Source: Conus ventricosus
Lineage: Eukaryota > Mollusca > Gastropoda > Neogastropoda > Conidae
Assembly (NCBI GenBank): GCA_018398815.1
Contig: CM031616.1
Span: 75,527,369 to 75,591,368 of the forward strand
Reading direction: 5' to 3'
Length of the DNA stretch: 64,000 nucleotides
Shown: in pieces, positions 31,268-43,159 of the stretch
Layout of the letters: each line of letters starts with the position of its first letter
Position numbering within the stretch: the first letter of the stretch is position 1
Translations under genes and position numbers: made by a program
The notes under the pieces: generated by a model
Database searches by the model: none
What the model was told of the DNA's origin: nothing
The model's input: only the letters and a program-made list of their open reading frames with translations

Positions 31268-31799
31268 GTGGTTTTTGTACTCCCAGTTCTTATAGAACAG
31301 GGAGTTCTTTAGAATGGGAATGAAGAAATGCTGTCTGTGTGTGTGTGTGTGTGTGTGTGTCTGTCTGTCTGTCTGTCTGTCTGTGTGTTATGTATGTCCG
31401 TGGTCAAAATGTGTTCCACTCGCTCCAGACAAAACTACTGGGTCGATCTTTCTGAAAATTTGTACAAATGTTCATTATGGGTCAAGGATGATGCCCGATG
31501 TTTTAGTTTACCGTTACAGCCGTTACTAACGGCTGTAACGGCCTGTAACGGGGTTTTTTCTTTATGGAATATCTCCGAAAGTACTTGGCCGATCTTTGTG
31601 AAAATTAGCAGGTATGTTCATTATGGGTCACAGATGATGCCTGATGTCTTAGTTTGCCCCGTTATAGCCGTTACTAACGGTTGTAACGGTTTTTCTTCTT
31701 TATGGAATATCTCAGAAAGTACTTGGCCAATTTATAAGCGGTTTGGATGATCTTGTGACAAATCGGATCCTCTGTCCATATGTAAGTGGTGTAATGCTG
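31268..31799 (+). repeat. Intron 3: (GT)n(CTGT)n tract and a duplicated segment of about 145 bp
   Basis: GT and CTGT repeats lie at 31335-31388. A segment around TTCATTATGGGTCA and GCCGTTACTAACGG then occurs twice (about 31440-31560 and 31580-31700). Both copies carry AACGG/CCGTT motifs shared with the satellite that follows. Confidence 0.75.
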
Positions 31800-32545
31800 A
31801 AAATGGATTAAACAACCGTTAAAAACCGTTATTCTGCCGTTATTTCTTATATATAGGTGGATTTTAATGAAATTTGGTATATAGAAAGGTTATCACACAC
31901 AAATGGCACTTCTATATATAGTGTTCCAAAATTTGACCGTTAAAAACCGTTATTCTTGACATATTGTCCAATTTGGATGAAATTTGATATGTACACAGGC
32001 TTTAGCCCAGTAAGGACTAAAATACCGGTTTCAAAAGTGTATATCGGTTATATAACCGTTAAAACCGTTATTTTGCTGTTATTTCTTATATATTGGTGGG
32101 TTTTAATGAAATGTTGTATATAGAAAGGTTATCACACACAAATGGCACTTCCATGCAGTGTTTCAAAATCTGACCGTTAAAAACCGTTATTCTTGACATA
32201 TTGTCCGATTTGGATGAAATTTGGTATGTACACAGGCTTTAGCCAGTGAGGACTAAAATACTGGTTTCAAAAGTGTATATCGGTTATATAACCGATAAAC
32301 CGTTATTTTGCCGTTATTTTTTATATATTGGTGGATTTTAATGCAATTTTGTATATAGAAAGGTCATCACACACAAATGGTACTTCCATGCAGTGTTTCA
32401 AAATCTGACCGTTAAAAACCGTTATTCTTGACATATTGTCCGATTTAAATGAAATTTGGTATGTACACAGGCTTTAGCCCAGTGAGGACTAAAATACCAG
32501 TTTCAAAAGTGTACATCCGTTAAAAATGTTATTTTGCCATAATTT
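31800..32545 (+). repeat. Satellite of about 236 bp, three copies, AACCGTT-rich
   Basis: GACCGTTAAAAACCGTTATT stands at 31935, 32172 and 32407, giving periods of 237 and 235 bp. Each unit also has TGGTATGTACACAGGCTTTA and TATCGGTTATATAACCG (partly palindromic). No coding capacity. Confidence 0.85.
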
Positions 32546-32624
32546 CTTATCTCACAAAGCACTTGGCCGATTTATAAGCGGTTTGGAAAACTGGGAGTAC
32601 GTTTATATGCTTCGCATCTTGTTT

Positions 32625-32842
32625 CTTTTTTTGTGGGTGCCAGTGGTTTTTTCGGCACAGTGGGTTTTTCTTTTTTTTTGTGGGTGCCAGTGGTTTTTTC
32701 GGCACAGTGGTTTTTTCTTTTTTTTTTGTGGGTGCCAGTGTTTTTTCGGCACAGTGGTTTTTTCTCTTTTTTGTGGGTCCCAGTGTTTTTTTCGGCACAG
32801 TGGTTTTTTTTTTTTTTTTTGTGGGTGCCAGTGGTTTTTTCC
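32625..32842 (+). repeat. Minisatellite of about 43 bp, T-rich, about 5 copies
   Basis: The unit contains TGTGGGTGCCAGTG, GGTTTTTTCGGCACAG and a T run. The GTGGGTGC(C)AG core is related to the unit of the array that follows and to the end of exon 3. Confidence 0.85.
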
Positions 32843-33135
32843 TTTGAAGACACCAGTGGCATGTGGGTGTAGGTGGTTTTTTTCCTTTGAAGACACCATT
32901 GGCATGTGAGTGCAGGTGGGTTTTTCCTTTGAAGACACCAGTGGCATGTGAGTGCAGGTGGTTTTTTCCTTTGAAGACACCAGTGGCATGTGAGTGCAGG
33001 TGGTTTTTTCTTTGAAGACACCAGTGGCATGTGGGTGCCAGTGTTTTTTGCCTTTGAAGACACCAGTGGCATGGGAGTGCAGTGGTTTTTTCCTTTGAAG
33101 ACACCAGTGGCATGTGGGTGCCGGTGGTTTTTTTC
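32843..33135 (+). repeat. Array of about 42 bp units copied from the exon 3 / donor boundary, 7 copies
   Basis: Each unit carries GAAGACACCAGTGGCATGTG then GGTGCAGGTGGTTTTTT. This is the last 27 bases of exon 3 (31241-31267) followed directly by its 5' splice site. Individual units have substitutions, some of which remove the GT. The sequence joining units (CCTTT) is not in exon 3. Confidence 0.88.
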
Positions 33136-33290
33136 CTTTTCTTTCTCCTTTTTTGTGGGTGAAAGTTGACTGTTGGCTGCCATAGTCTTTGTGATTGAAA
33201 GGGGGGGGTTTCGGGGTGTGATTTTTTTTGCTTGTTGATTTCTGGTTTGATGTTGTTTCTATTGTGAGGTTAAGAATTGTGATGTGTGTG

Positions 33291-33337
<47 letters not shown>

Positions 33338-33714
33338 TGCGTGCATGCGTGCGTGTGGTGTGTTTTAGTGAGTGTGTTTGAGTTCATGCACGCATGTTTG
33401 TGTGAAAGATGCAGTTTATGTGTGCCCAGAATCACTTTTTTAATTTTTCTCTTCTTTTTTTTTTTGAGAGTCAAGAAAGAGAAAGAGAAAAGAAGCGTGA
33501 AAACAACTAGCAGAAAATTTGTTGTTTGTTTGTGGACAATGAAATTGCTGCTTGTTGTCTGTAAAGAAAGGAACAAGAGTGCATACACACCCCCAGCCTT
33601 AAGTTGTTGTTTTTTTAAGTAAAGAACAGGAAAAAAAAAGCAAAGAAAGAAAAAGAGAAAAGTACCCAGTATAGTTTACACACCCACGTGGTTGTGAACA
33701 GTCTCTTGGAGAGC
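33136..33714. other. Intron 3, between arrays
   Basis: It holds a (GT)n tract at about 33284-33335 and A/G-rich low-complexity sequence. No gene is visible. Confidence 0.6.
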
Positions 33715-36700
33715 GCAGACTGAAGCCTGATCACAGACCCCAACCTCTCAGCATCTCTCTCTTTGGTTCTCTCACTTGCAGGACACTGAAGCCTGATCAC
33801 AGACCCCAACCTCTCAGCATCTCTCTCTTTTTGGGTTCTCTCACTTGCAGGACACTGAAGCCCGATCACAGACCCCAACCTCTCAGCATCTCTCTCTTTG
33901 GTTCTCTCACTTGCAGGACACGAAGCCTGATCACAGACCCAACCTCTCAGCATCTCTCTCTTTGGTTCTCTCACTTGCAGGACACTGAAGCCTGATCACA
34001 GACCCCAACCTCTCAGCATCTCTCTCTTTGGTTCTCTCACTTGCAGGACACTGAAGCCTGATCACAGACCCCAACCTCTCAGCATCTCTCTCTTTGGTTC
34101 TCTCACTTGCAGGACACTGAAGCCTGATCAAAAGACCCCAACCTCTCAGCATCTCTCTCTTTGGTTCTCTCACTTGCAGGACACTGAAGCCTGATCACAG
34201 ACCCCAACCTCTCAGCATCTCTCTCTTTGGTTCTCTCACTTGCAGGACACTGAAGCCTGATCACAGACCCCAACCTCTCAGCATCTCTCTCTTTGGTTCT
34301 CTCACTTGCAGGACACTGAAGCCTGATCACAGACCCAACCTCTCAGCATCTCTCTCTTTGGGTCTCTCACTGCAGGACACTGAAGCCTGATCACAGACCC
34401 CAACCTCTCAGCATCTCTCTCTTTGGTTCTCTCACTTGCAGGACACTGAAGCCTGATCACAGACCCCCAACCTCTCGCATCTCTCTCTTTGGTTCTCTCA
34501 CTTGCAGGACACTGAAGCCCGATCACAGACCCCAACCTCTCAGCATCTTTTCTCTTTGGTTCTCACTTGCAGGACACTGAAGCCTGATCACAGACCCCAA
34601 CCTCTCAGCATCTCTCTCTTTGGTTCTCTCACTTGCAGGACACTGAAGCCTGATCACCCCAAAACAGACCCCAACCTCTCAGCAACTCTCTCTTTGGTTC
34701 TCCTCACTTGCAGGACACTGAAGCTGATCACAGACCCAACCTCTCAGCATCTCTCTCTTTGGTTCTCTCACTTGCAGGACACTGAAGCCTGATCACAGAC
34801 CCCAACCTCTCACAGCATCTCTCTCTTGGTTCTCTCACTTGCAGGACACTGAAGCCTGATCACCCAACACAGACCCCAACCTCTCAGCATCTCTCTCTTT
34901 GGTTCTCTCACTTGCAGGACACTGAAGCCTGATCAACCCAACACAGACCCAACCTCTCAGCATCTCTCTCTTTGGTTCTCTCACTTGCAGGACACTGAAG
35001 CCTGATCACCCAACACAGACCCCAACCTCTCAGCATCTCTCTCTTTGGTTCTCTCACTTGCAGGACACTGAAGCCTGATCACAGACCCCAACCTCTCAGC
35101 ATCTCTCTCTTTGGGTTCTCTCACTTGCAGGACATGAAGCCTGATCACAGACCCCAGCCTCTCAGCATCTCTCTCTTTGGTTCTCTCACTTGCAGGACAC
35201 TGAAGCCTGATCACAGACCCCAACCTCTCAGCATCTCTCTCTTTGGTTCTCTCACTTGCAGGACACTGAAGCCTGATCACAGACCCCAACCTCTCAGCAT
35301 CTCTCTCTTTGGTTCTCTCACTTGCAGGACACTGAAGCCTGATCACAGACCCCAACCTCTCAGCATCTCTCTCTTTGGTTCTCTCACTTGCAGGACACTG
35401 GAGCCTGATCACAGACCCCAACCTCTCAGCATCTCTCTCTTTGGTTCTCTCACTTGCAGGACACTGAAACCTGAACACAGACCCCAACCTCTCAGCATCT
35501 CTCTCTTTGGTTCTCTCACTTGCAGGACACTGAAGCCTGAATCACAGACCCCAACCTCTCAGCATCTCTCTCTTTGGTTCTCTCACTTGCAGGACACTGA
35601 AGCTGATCACAGACCCCAACCTCTCAGCATCTCTCTCTTTGGTTCTCTCACTTGCAGGACACTGAAGCCTGATCACAGACCCCAACCTCTCAGCATCTCT
35701 CTCTTTGGTTCTCTCACTTGCAGGACACTGAAGCCTGATCACAGACCCCAACCTCTCAGCATCTCTCTCTTTGGTTCTCTCACTTGCAGGACACTGAAGC
35801 CTGATCACAGACCCCCCAAACCCCTCAGCATCTCTCTCTTTGGTTCTCTCACTTGCAGGACACTGAAGCCTGATCACAGACCCCAACCTCCCCAGCATCT
35901 CTCTCTTTGGTTCTCTCACTTGCAGGACACTGAAGCCTGATCACCCAACACAGACCCCAACCTCTCAGCATCTCTCTCTTTGGTTCTCTCACTTGCAGGA
36001 CACTGAAGCCTGATCACCCAACACAGACCCCAACCTCTCAGCATCTCTCTCTTTGGTTCTCTCACTTGCAGGACACTGAAGCCTGATCACCCAACACAGA
36101 CCCCAACCTCTCAGCATCTCTCTCTTTGGTTCTCTCACTTGCAGGACACTGAAGCCCGATCACAGACCCCAACCTCTCAGCATCTCTCTCTTTGGTTCCT
36201 CACTTGCAGGACACTGAAGCCTGATCACAGACCCCCGCCTCTCAGCATCTCTCTCTTTGGTTCTCTCACTTGCAGGACACTGAAGCCTGATCACAGACCC
36301 CAACCTCTCAGCATCTCTCTCTTTGGTTCTCTCACTTGCAGGACACTGAAGCCTGATCACAGACCCCAACCTCTCAGCATCTCTCTCTTTGGTTCTCTCA
36401 CTTGCAGACACTGAAGCCTGATCCAGACCCCAACCTTCAGCATCTCTCTCTTTGGTTCTCTCACTTGCAGGACACTGAAGCCTGATCACAGACCCCAACC
36501 TCTCAGCATCTCTCTCTTTGGTTCTCTCACTTGCAGGACACTGAAGCCTGATCACAGACCCCAACCTCTCAGCATCTCTCTCTTTGGTTCTCTCACTTGC
36601 AGGACACTGAAGCCTGATCACAGACCCCAACCTCTCAGCATCTCTCTCTTTGGTTCTCTCACTTGCAGGACACTGAAGCCTGATCACAGACCCCAACTCT

Positions 36701-38935
36701 CAGCATCTCTCTCTTTGGTTCTCTCACTTGCAGGACACTGAAGCCTGAACACAGACCCCAACCTCTCAGCATCTCTCTCTTTGGTTCTCTCACTTGCGGA
36801 CACTGAAGCCTGAACACAGACCCCAACCTCTCAGCATCTCTCTCTTTGGTTCTCTCACTTGCAGGACACTGAAGCCTGATCACAGACCCCAACCTCTCAG
36901 CATCTCTCTCTTTGGTTCTCTCACTTGCAGGACACTGAAGCCTGATCACAGACCCCAACCTCTCAGCATCTCTCTCTTTGGTTCTCTCACTTGCAGGACA
37001 CTGAAGCCTGACACAGACCCAACTCTCGCATCCTCTCTTGGTCTCCACTGCAGACACTGAGCCCGATCACGACCCCAACCTCTCAGCTCTCTCTCTTGGT
37101 TCTCTCACTTGCAGGACACTGAAGCCTGATCACAGACCCCAACCTCTCAGCATCTCTCTCTTTGGTTCTCTCACTTGCAGGACACTGAAGCCTGATCACA
37201 GACCCCAACCTCTCAGCATCTCTCTCTTTGGTTCTCTCACTTGCAGGACACTGAAGCCTGATCACAGACCCCAACCTCTCAGCATCTCTCTCTTTGGTTT
37301 CCTCACTTGCAGGACACTGAAGCCTGATCACAGACCCCAACCTCTCAGCATCTCTCTCTTTGGTTCTCTCACTTGCAGGACACTGAAGCCTGATCACAGA
37401 CCCCAACCTCTCAGCATCTCTCTCTTTGGTTCTCTCACTTGCAGGACACTGAAGCCTGATCACAGACCCCAACCTCTCAGCATCTCTCTCTTTGGTTCTC
37501 TCACTTGCAGGACACTGAAGCCTGATCACAGACCCCAACCTCTCAGCATCTCTCTCTTTGGTTCTCTCACTTGCAGGACACTGAAGCCTGATCACAGACC
37601 CCAACCTCTCAGCATCTCTCTCTTTGGTTCTCTCACTTGCAGGACACTGAAGCCTGATCACAGACCCCAACCTCTCAGCATCTCTCTCTTTGGTTCTCTC
37701 ACTTGCAGGACACTGAAGCCTGATCACAGACCCCAACCTCTCAGCATCTCTCTCTTTGGTTCTCTCACGTTTCAGGACACTGAGCCTGATCACAGACCCC
37801 AACCTCTCAGCATCTCTCTCTTTGGTTCTCTCACTTGCAGGACACTGAAGCCTGATCACAGACCCCAACCTCTCAGCATCTCTCTCTTGGGTTCTCTCAC
37901 TTGCTGGACACTGAAGCCTGATCACAGACCCAACCTCTCAGCATCTCTCTCTTTGGTTCTCTCACTTGCAGGACACTGAAGCCTGATCACAGACCCCAAC
38001 CTCTCAGCATCTCTCTCTTTGGTTCTCTCACTTGCAGGACACTGAAGCCCGATCACAGACCCCAACCTCTCAGCATCTCTCTCTTTGGTTCTCTCACTTG
38101 CAGGACACTGAAGCCTGATCACAGACCCCAACCTCTCAGCATCTCTCTCTTTGGTTCTCTCACTTGCAGGACACTGAAGCCTGATCACAGACCCCAACCT
38201 CTCAGCATCTCTCTCTTTGGTTCTCTCACTTGCAGGACACTGAAGCCTGATCACAGACCCAACCTCTCAGCATCTCTCTCTTTGGTTCTCTCACTTGCAG
38301 GACACTGAAGCCTGATCACCCAACACAGACCCCAACCTCTCAGCATCTCTCTTTGGTTCTCTCACTTGCAGGACACTGAAGCCTGATCCCCAACACAGAC
38401 CCCAACCTCTCAGCATCTCTCTCTTTGGTTCTCTCACTTGCAGGACACTGAAGCCTGATCACCCAACACAGACCCCAACCTCTCAGCATCTCTCTCTTTG
38501 GTTGTCTCACCCTTTCAGGACACTGAAGCCTGATCACAGACCCCAACCTCTCAGCATCTCTCTCTTTGGTTCTCTCACTGCAGGACACTGAAGCCTGATC
38601 ACAGACCCCAACCTCTCAGCATCTCTCTCTTTGGGTTCTCTCACTTGCAGGACACTGAAGCCTGATCACAGACCCCAACCTCTCCCGCATCTCTCTCTTT
38701 GGTTCTCTCACTTGCAGGACACTGAAGCCTGATCACAGACCCAACCTCTCAGCATCCTCTCTCTCTGCCTGAGCTCACCCCACTCTCCTCTACTCTCTTT
38801 TTGGTTCCTCACTTGCAGGACACTGAAGCCTGATCACAGACCCCAACCTCTCAGCATCTCTCTCTTTGGTTCTCTCACTTGCAGACACTGAGCCTGATCA
38901 CAGACCAACCTTCAGCACTCCTCTTTGGTCCTCAC
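33715..38935 (+). repeat. 66-bp minisatellite of about 79 copies, each with a 3' splice-site motif
   Basis: The unit starts GACACTGAAGCCTGATCACA, passes through GACCCCAACCTCTCAGCATC and ends in a pyrimidine tract with TTCTCTCACTTGCAG. Copies are highly alike. Variants carry a small insertion (CCCAACAC) or one-base indels, and the last copies before 38940 are the most degraded. Sixty-six bases is 22 codons, so stop-free frames of up to about 310 codons occur on both strands; these are by-products. Next to the last copy lies exon 4, so the array seems to have grown from the 3' end of this intron. Confidence 0.95.
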
Positions 38936-38940
38936 TTGAG

Positions 38941-39073
38941 CGAGCACATTGTGAGAGCAGCGACCAGAACCCACTGCGATGGCCGTGGGAGCGCGTCGTC
39001 AACGTCTCCACCAGCATGGATGCAGCGACCTGAGTCAGAAGTACTCTGACCCCAGCTTAGAGAAGTTCAAGTG
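38941..39073 (+). CDS. DCDC1: DCDC1-like exon 4, with a one-base deletion
   Basis: The exon follows CTCACTTGAG, a weakened form of the CACTTGCAG in the array. It reads on in phase 0 from exon 3: CESSDQNPLRWPWERVVNVS, then STSMDAA, where one base is missing near 39028, then DLSQKYSDPSLEKFK. It ends with two bases (TG) that join the first base of exon 5 to make Trp. The total of 133 bp would be 134 without the missing base, which restores the phase. The donor is GTGTGTGTG, the start of the microsatellite. Confidence 0.68.
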
Positions 39074-39168
39074 GTGTGTGTGTGTGTGTGTGTGGAGGTG
39101 TGTGTGTGTGTGTGAGTGTGTGTGTGCAGTGTGCAGTGTGTGGTGGTGTGTGAGTGTGTGGATTGTGT

Positions 39169-39264
<96 letters not shown>

Positions 39265-39273
39265 TGTGTGGAT

Positions 39274-39327
<54 letters not shown>

Positions 39328-39418
39328 GTGTGTGTCTGTGTGTGTGTGGTGTGTGTGTGTACTTGTGTGTGTGTGTGTGTGATGTGTGTGTGTGTGTACC
39401 TCTGTGTGTGTGTGTGTG

Positions 39419-39450
<32 letters not shown>

Positions 39451-39456
39451 ATCTGT

Positions 39457-39498
<42 letters not shown>

Positions 39499-39569
39499 CT
39501 GTGTGTGGTGTGTGTGTGTGTGTGTGTGTGGTGTGGTGTGTGGTGTGTGCATATCTGTGGTGTGTGTGT

Positions 39570-39615
<46 letters not shown>

Positions 39616-39651
39616 ATCTATGGTGTATGTGTGGTGTGTGTGTGTGAGTGT

Positions 39652-39683
<32 letters not shown>

Positions 39684-39690
39684 ACATGCG
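39074..39690 (+). repeat. (GT)n microsatellite beginning at the exon 4 donor
   Basis: About 600 bp of GT repeats with scattered interruptions start at the first base of the intron. Frames with Cys/Val or His/Thr runs on either strand are not genes. Confidence 0.95.
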
Positions 39691-40019
39691 TGTGCGCACA
39701 CTTATGCAAATGCTTACATGTATATGTGTGTGTTTATGTATTTAGATGTCTATTTCCTGACATCACTGTTGTTCATTTGATTATTTATTTTCATACTTAT
39801 AGCCTGTATCGTTATGTTATGTTCCTTTTTCGTTGCATTACTGATGACATTACATCAGCCTTTTTCATTACATTGTGTATTGTAATAGGTCACTATCGTT
39901 CATGACATTCCTGATTACATACCATCAACCTCTTTCTTTACACAACCTTTTTTTTTTTTTTTTTTTTTACAAAAGTCTGTTTTATTTTGTTGCTAATTGT
40001 GATACAACGCCCTTTGTCT
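39691..40019. other. Intron 4 spacer
   Basis: A/T-rich sequence with a T run at about 39949-39968. No gene or element recognised. Confidence 0.5.
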
Positions 40020-40490
40020 TGCATTTCCTGCTGTGTTACGTCAACTGTTACATTTCATTGTCTCTTGTATTACGTCAACTGTTACATTTCATTGTCTCTT
40101 GTATTACATCAACTGTTACATTTCATTGTCTCTTGTATTACGTCAACTGTTACATTTCATTGTCTCTTGTGTTACGTCGCGGTCGGCTGGGCTATAAGCA
40201 ACATTATCTTATCTTATCTTGTGTTACGTCAACTGTTACATTTCATTGTCTCTTGTGTTACGTCAACTGTTACATTTCATTGTCTCTTGTGTTACGTCAA
40301 CTGTTACATTTCATTGTCTCTTGTGTTACGTCAACTGTTACATTTCATTGTCTCTTGTATTACGTCAACTGTTACATTTCATTGTCTCTTGTATTACGTC
40401 AACTGTTACATTTCATTGTCTCTTGTATTACGTCAACTGTTACATTTCATTGTCTCTTGTATTACGTCAACTGTTACATTTCATGAAACA
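40020..40490 (+). repeat. 34-bp minisatellite, about 13 copies
   Basis: The unit is TGTTACATTTCATTGTCTCT plus TGTATTACGTCAAC. One interruption at about 40176-40215 contains repeated TTATC. The frames that cross it are by-products. Confidence 0.92.
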
Positions 40491-41325
40491 TATTGCATCA
40501 GCCTCTTTCATTTCATTGTTTCTTATATCACATCAATCTTTTTCATTGCATTACTTTTTTGTTTTGTTATTTTAGTAATTATCAGCTTTCCTTGTGTTAG
40601 TTGACATCAACCCATTTTATTGCGTTTCCTACTGTGTTTACCACCTTTTTAAATGCATTACCTTGTATATTCATCAACTTTTTACATTGCATTACCCATT
40701 TTATTACATCTTCGTTTTTCATAAAATTATTTGCTATGTTACATGAACGTTTTTTCATTTAATTACTTTTTTTTTTATTATATCGATCTTTTTCATTTCA
40801 TCACCTATAGTATTACATCAATCTTTTTCATATCATTAGATAGAGTATTGCATCAGTCTTTTGAATTAATTACCTGTAGTATCACATCAGTCTTTTTCAT
40901 TGCATTACCTGCAGTATCACATCAGTCTTTCATTTCATTACCTTTAGTATTACATCAGTCTTTCATTTCATTACCTGTAGTATTACATCAGTCTTTTTCA
41001 TTGCATTACCTGTAGTATCACATCAGTCTTTTTCATTGCATTACCTGCAGTATCACATCAATCTTTTTCATTGCATTACCTGTAGTATCACATCAGTCTT
41101 TTTCATTGCATTACCTGCAGTATCACATCAATCTTTTTCATTGCATTACCTGTAGTATCACATCAGTCTTTTTCATTGCATTACCTGCAGTATTACATCA
41201 ATCTTTTTTCATTCATTACCTGTAGTATTACATCAACTTTTTTCATTTCACCACCTGCAGTATCACCATCAACCTTGTCATTTCACCACCTGCAGTATCA
41301 CCATCAACCTCTGATCTCCCTGCAG
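40491..41325 (+). repeat. Degenerate minisatellite of about 35 bp leading up to the exon 5 acceptor
   Basis: From about 40780 the unit TTTTTCATTGCATTACCTG plus (C/T)AGTATCACATCA(G/A)TC is repeated a dozen times. CCTGCAG or CCTGTAG in each unit resembles the true acceptor CTCCCTGCAG at 41316-41325. The part at 40491-40780 holds more diverged versions. Confidence 0.85.
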
Positions 41326-41517
41326 GCCCAAGACAACCCCTACTGCTCCGCGTGACACGCTTCAGCGCTTTGTGTACGAAGACGGCTTCATCGCCTGCTC
41401 GTCCAACCATAACCTGGTGCTGGCGGCGGTGGTGCAGGAGGGGCAGAACAGTGAGGTCATCCTGGCCAAACGCCTGCCGGACGACCTCAGTCAGCGCTGG
41501 TTAATCCAGAGTAACGG
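41326..41517 (+). CDS. DCDC1: DCDC1-like exon 5: beta-trefoil-like part
   Basis: The first base completes the Trp codon from exon 4. The exon then reads PKTTPTAPRDTLQRFVYEDG, FIACSSNHNLVLAAV and SEVILAKRLPDDLSQRWLIQ, ending SNG with two bases of the Gly codon before GTCAGT. The order of FIACSSNHNLVLA and QRW is that of a ricin-type beta-trefoil repeat, which lies between doublecortin domains in DCDC1. Phases fit on both sides and there is no internal break. Confidence 0.78.
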
Positions 41518-41582
41518 GTCAGTGGGCAGAGTCGGTCAGTTAAGGGTCATTCCCAAGGTGGTGTGGACTGGAGTTTAGCTGG

Positions 41583-41640
<58 letters not shown>

Positions 41641-42349
41641 ATGTATGTGTGTGAGTGTGAAAGAGAGAGAGTGTGTGTGCGTATGTGAAAGAGAGAGAGT
41701 GAGTGTATATGTGTGTGTGTGTGGAAAAAAGAGAGAGGGGTGTGTGAAAGAGAGAGAGAGAGTGTATTATGTGTGTGAGAGTATGGGCGAGTGTTTTTAG
41801 GTGGATTTTATTTTATTGCATGCTTAGCCAATTTGTGTTTGAAACAATAAAGAAGGTAACAAATTTATAATAGTAGTGATGCATTCGTCCTCTTCTCCAT
41901 GTAGCAGTTCCACCAGAAGGGCAGGGTGCTCACGGCCACTTAGTCAGTCCATCGCAAAGGAAACTGTGGTTTTAGCCTCACCTTGACTCATGGTTTTGAA
42001 GTAAACTGCTGCTCAACAGTGTCTGTAAATGGCAGACAGCCATGTGCGGGAGCCATTTGGACCAAGCAAATACAGAATCTAGAAGACGATTAGAAAGATG
42101 AGTTTTTCCATACATTTCTGTTTGAGTCATTCACGTTGAGTAAAGTGCTGTCGAAAGAATTAGACCCTTTGGCGTAATACTTCCATAGAATTTTGAAAAG
42201 AAAAAAATTGAAAAGATATGAAACTTTGAGGCTGCGTGGGTATCCTGAAAGGGATGCACGAAAGAGATCCCTCCGTTGAATTACTCACTAAGCTGATCAG
42301 ATTCACTTTGGTTCCAAAGCAGGCGTGTCTGGCAAAATACTGGCTGCTT
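41518..42349. other. Intron 5, left part
   Basis: A (GT)n/(GA)n tract lies at 41585-41775, 68 bp after the donor. The rest is unassigned. Confidence 0.6.
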
Positions 42350-42352
42350 CTT

Positions 42353-42383
<31 letters not shown>

Positions 42384-42388
42384 TTCTT

Positions 42389-42419
<31 letters not shown>

Positions 42420-42577
42420 GTACACTCAGACAGGAACCCCAGAGGCACTGACGAAGGCTGCTGTACGGTGGAGGCCCTCCAGAGATCCACAGAGCTTCTC
42501 CCTAGTCGATGTGTCGGCAGGCCAGGTCTCTGCCCTTAGCTTTTCATGTGTGGGACAGTCCTGCAGTAAGTGTTCCA
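42350..42577 (-). mobile_element. 3' end of a LINE with (GAA)n tail
   Basis: On the minus strand the frame 42577-42426 encodes VEHLLQDCPTHEKLRAETWP and then EKLCGSLEGLHRTAAFVSAS before a stop. This is the C-terminal His/Cys region seen in I/Jockey-like non-LTR elements. It is followed directly by a pure (GAA)n tract (42350-42418, CTT on the plus strand), as expected for a LINE 3' tail. Only about 50 codons remain. Confidence 0.7.
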
Positions 42578-42938
42578 CTGAACTGAAGTGAAACCATTTA
42601 TTGTCAGATTAACCCTAGGTTGTACTGACTAAGTACAACTGTTGGTTGCACTGACTGAAGTGTCCCACGGTCATCGGGGCTGTACCGTATGGGGCGCCCT
42701 GAAGACTTGCCGGTGTGAAACGCTTGGATCAACCGAAAGAGATGCAATCCTTCATTTTGGCAAATTCAGTATACTGAGTGACAAAGGAGCGCAGAANNNN
42801 NNNNNNNNNNNNNNNNNNNNNNNNNNNNNNNNNNNNNNNNNNNNNNNNNNNNNNNNNNNNNNNNNNNNNNNNNNNNNNNNNNNNNNNNNNNNNNNNAACA
42901 AAGCTTTCAAACAAAGGCATTTTGTTTGTGTCCCGCAG
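42578..42938. other. Intron 5, right part with a 100-N gap
   Basis: N gap at 42797-42896. The acceptor TTTGTGTCCCGCAG ends at 42938. Nothing else is recognised. Confidence 0.7.
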
Positions 42939-43159
42939 GGAGATCCGATCTCGATACAACCAGAAGCAAGTGCTGACAGTGTCCTTCCCCACCGACATGA
43001 ACATCAAGGGAAGCGACTCTCAGCCCCAGCCTTTGGCGGGCTGTGCTGTCATCCTCCAGAGCCGACGCCTGAACCAGTTTGGTCATGCTCATCAGCGCTG
43101 GCGCTACGACGCGGAGACCGGGTTCATTCTGGCCTTCAACACTGACCTGCCGGACAAAG
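42939..43159 (+). CDS. DCDC1: DCDC1-like exon 6: beta-trefoil-like part
   Basis: The first base completes Gly with exon 5. The exon reads EIRSRYNQKQVLTVSFPTDM, SQPQPLAGCAVILQSRRLNQ, then FGHAHQRWRYDAETGFILAF and NTDLPDK, ending with one base (G) before GTCAGC. The QRW at the centre repeats the motif of exon 5, giving a second trefoil-type repeat. It is open throughout. Confidence 0.8.

Noticed and set aside
33715..38588. Many open frames of 75-313 codons on both strands
   Set aside because: By-products of the 66-bp array (22 codons per unit). They end wherever a unit has a one-base indel.
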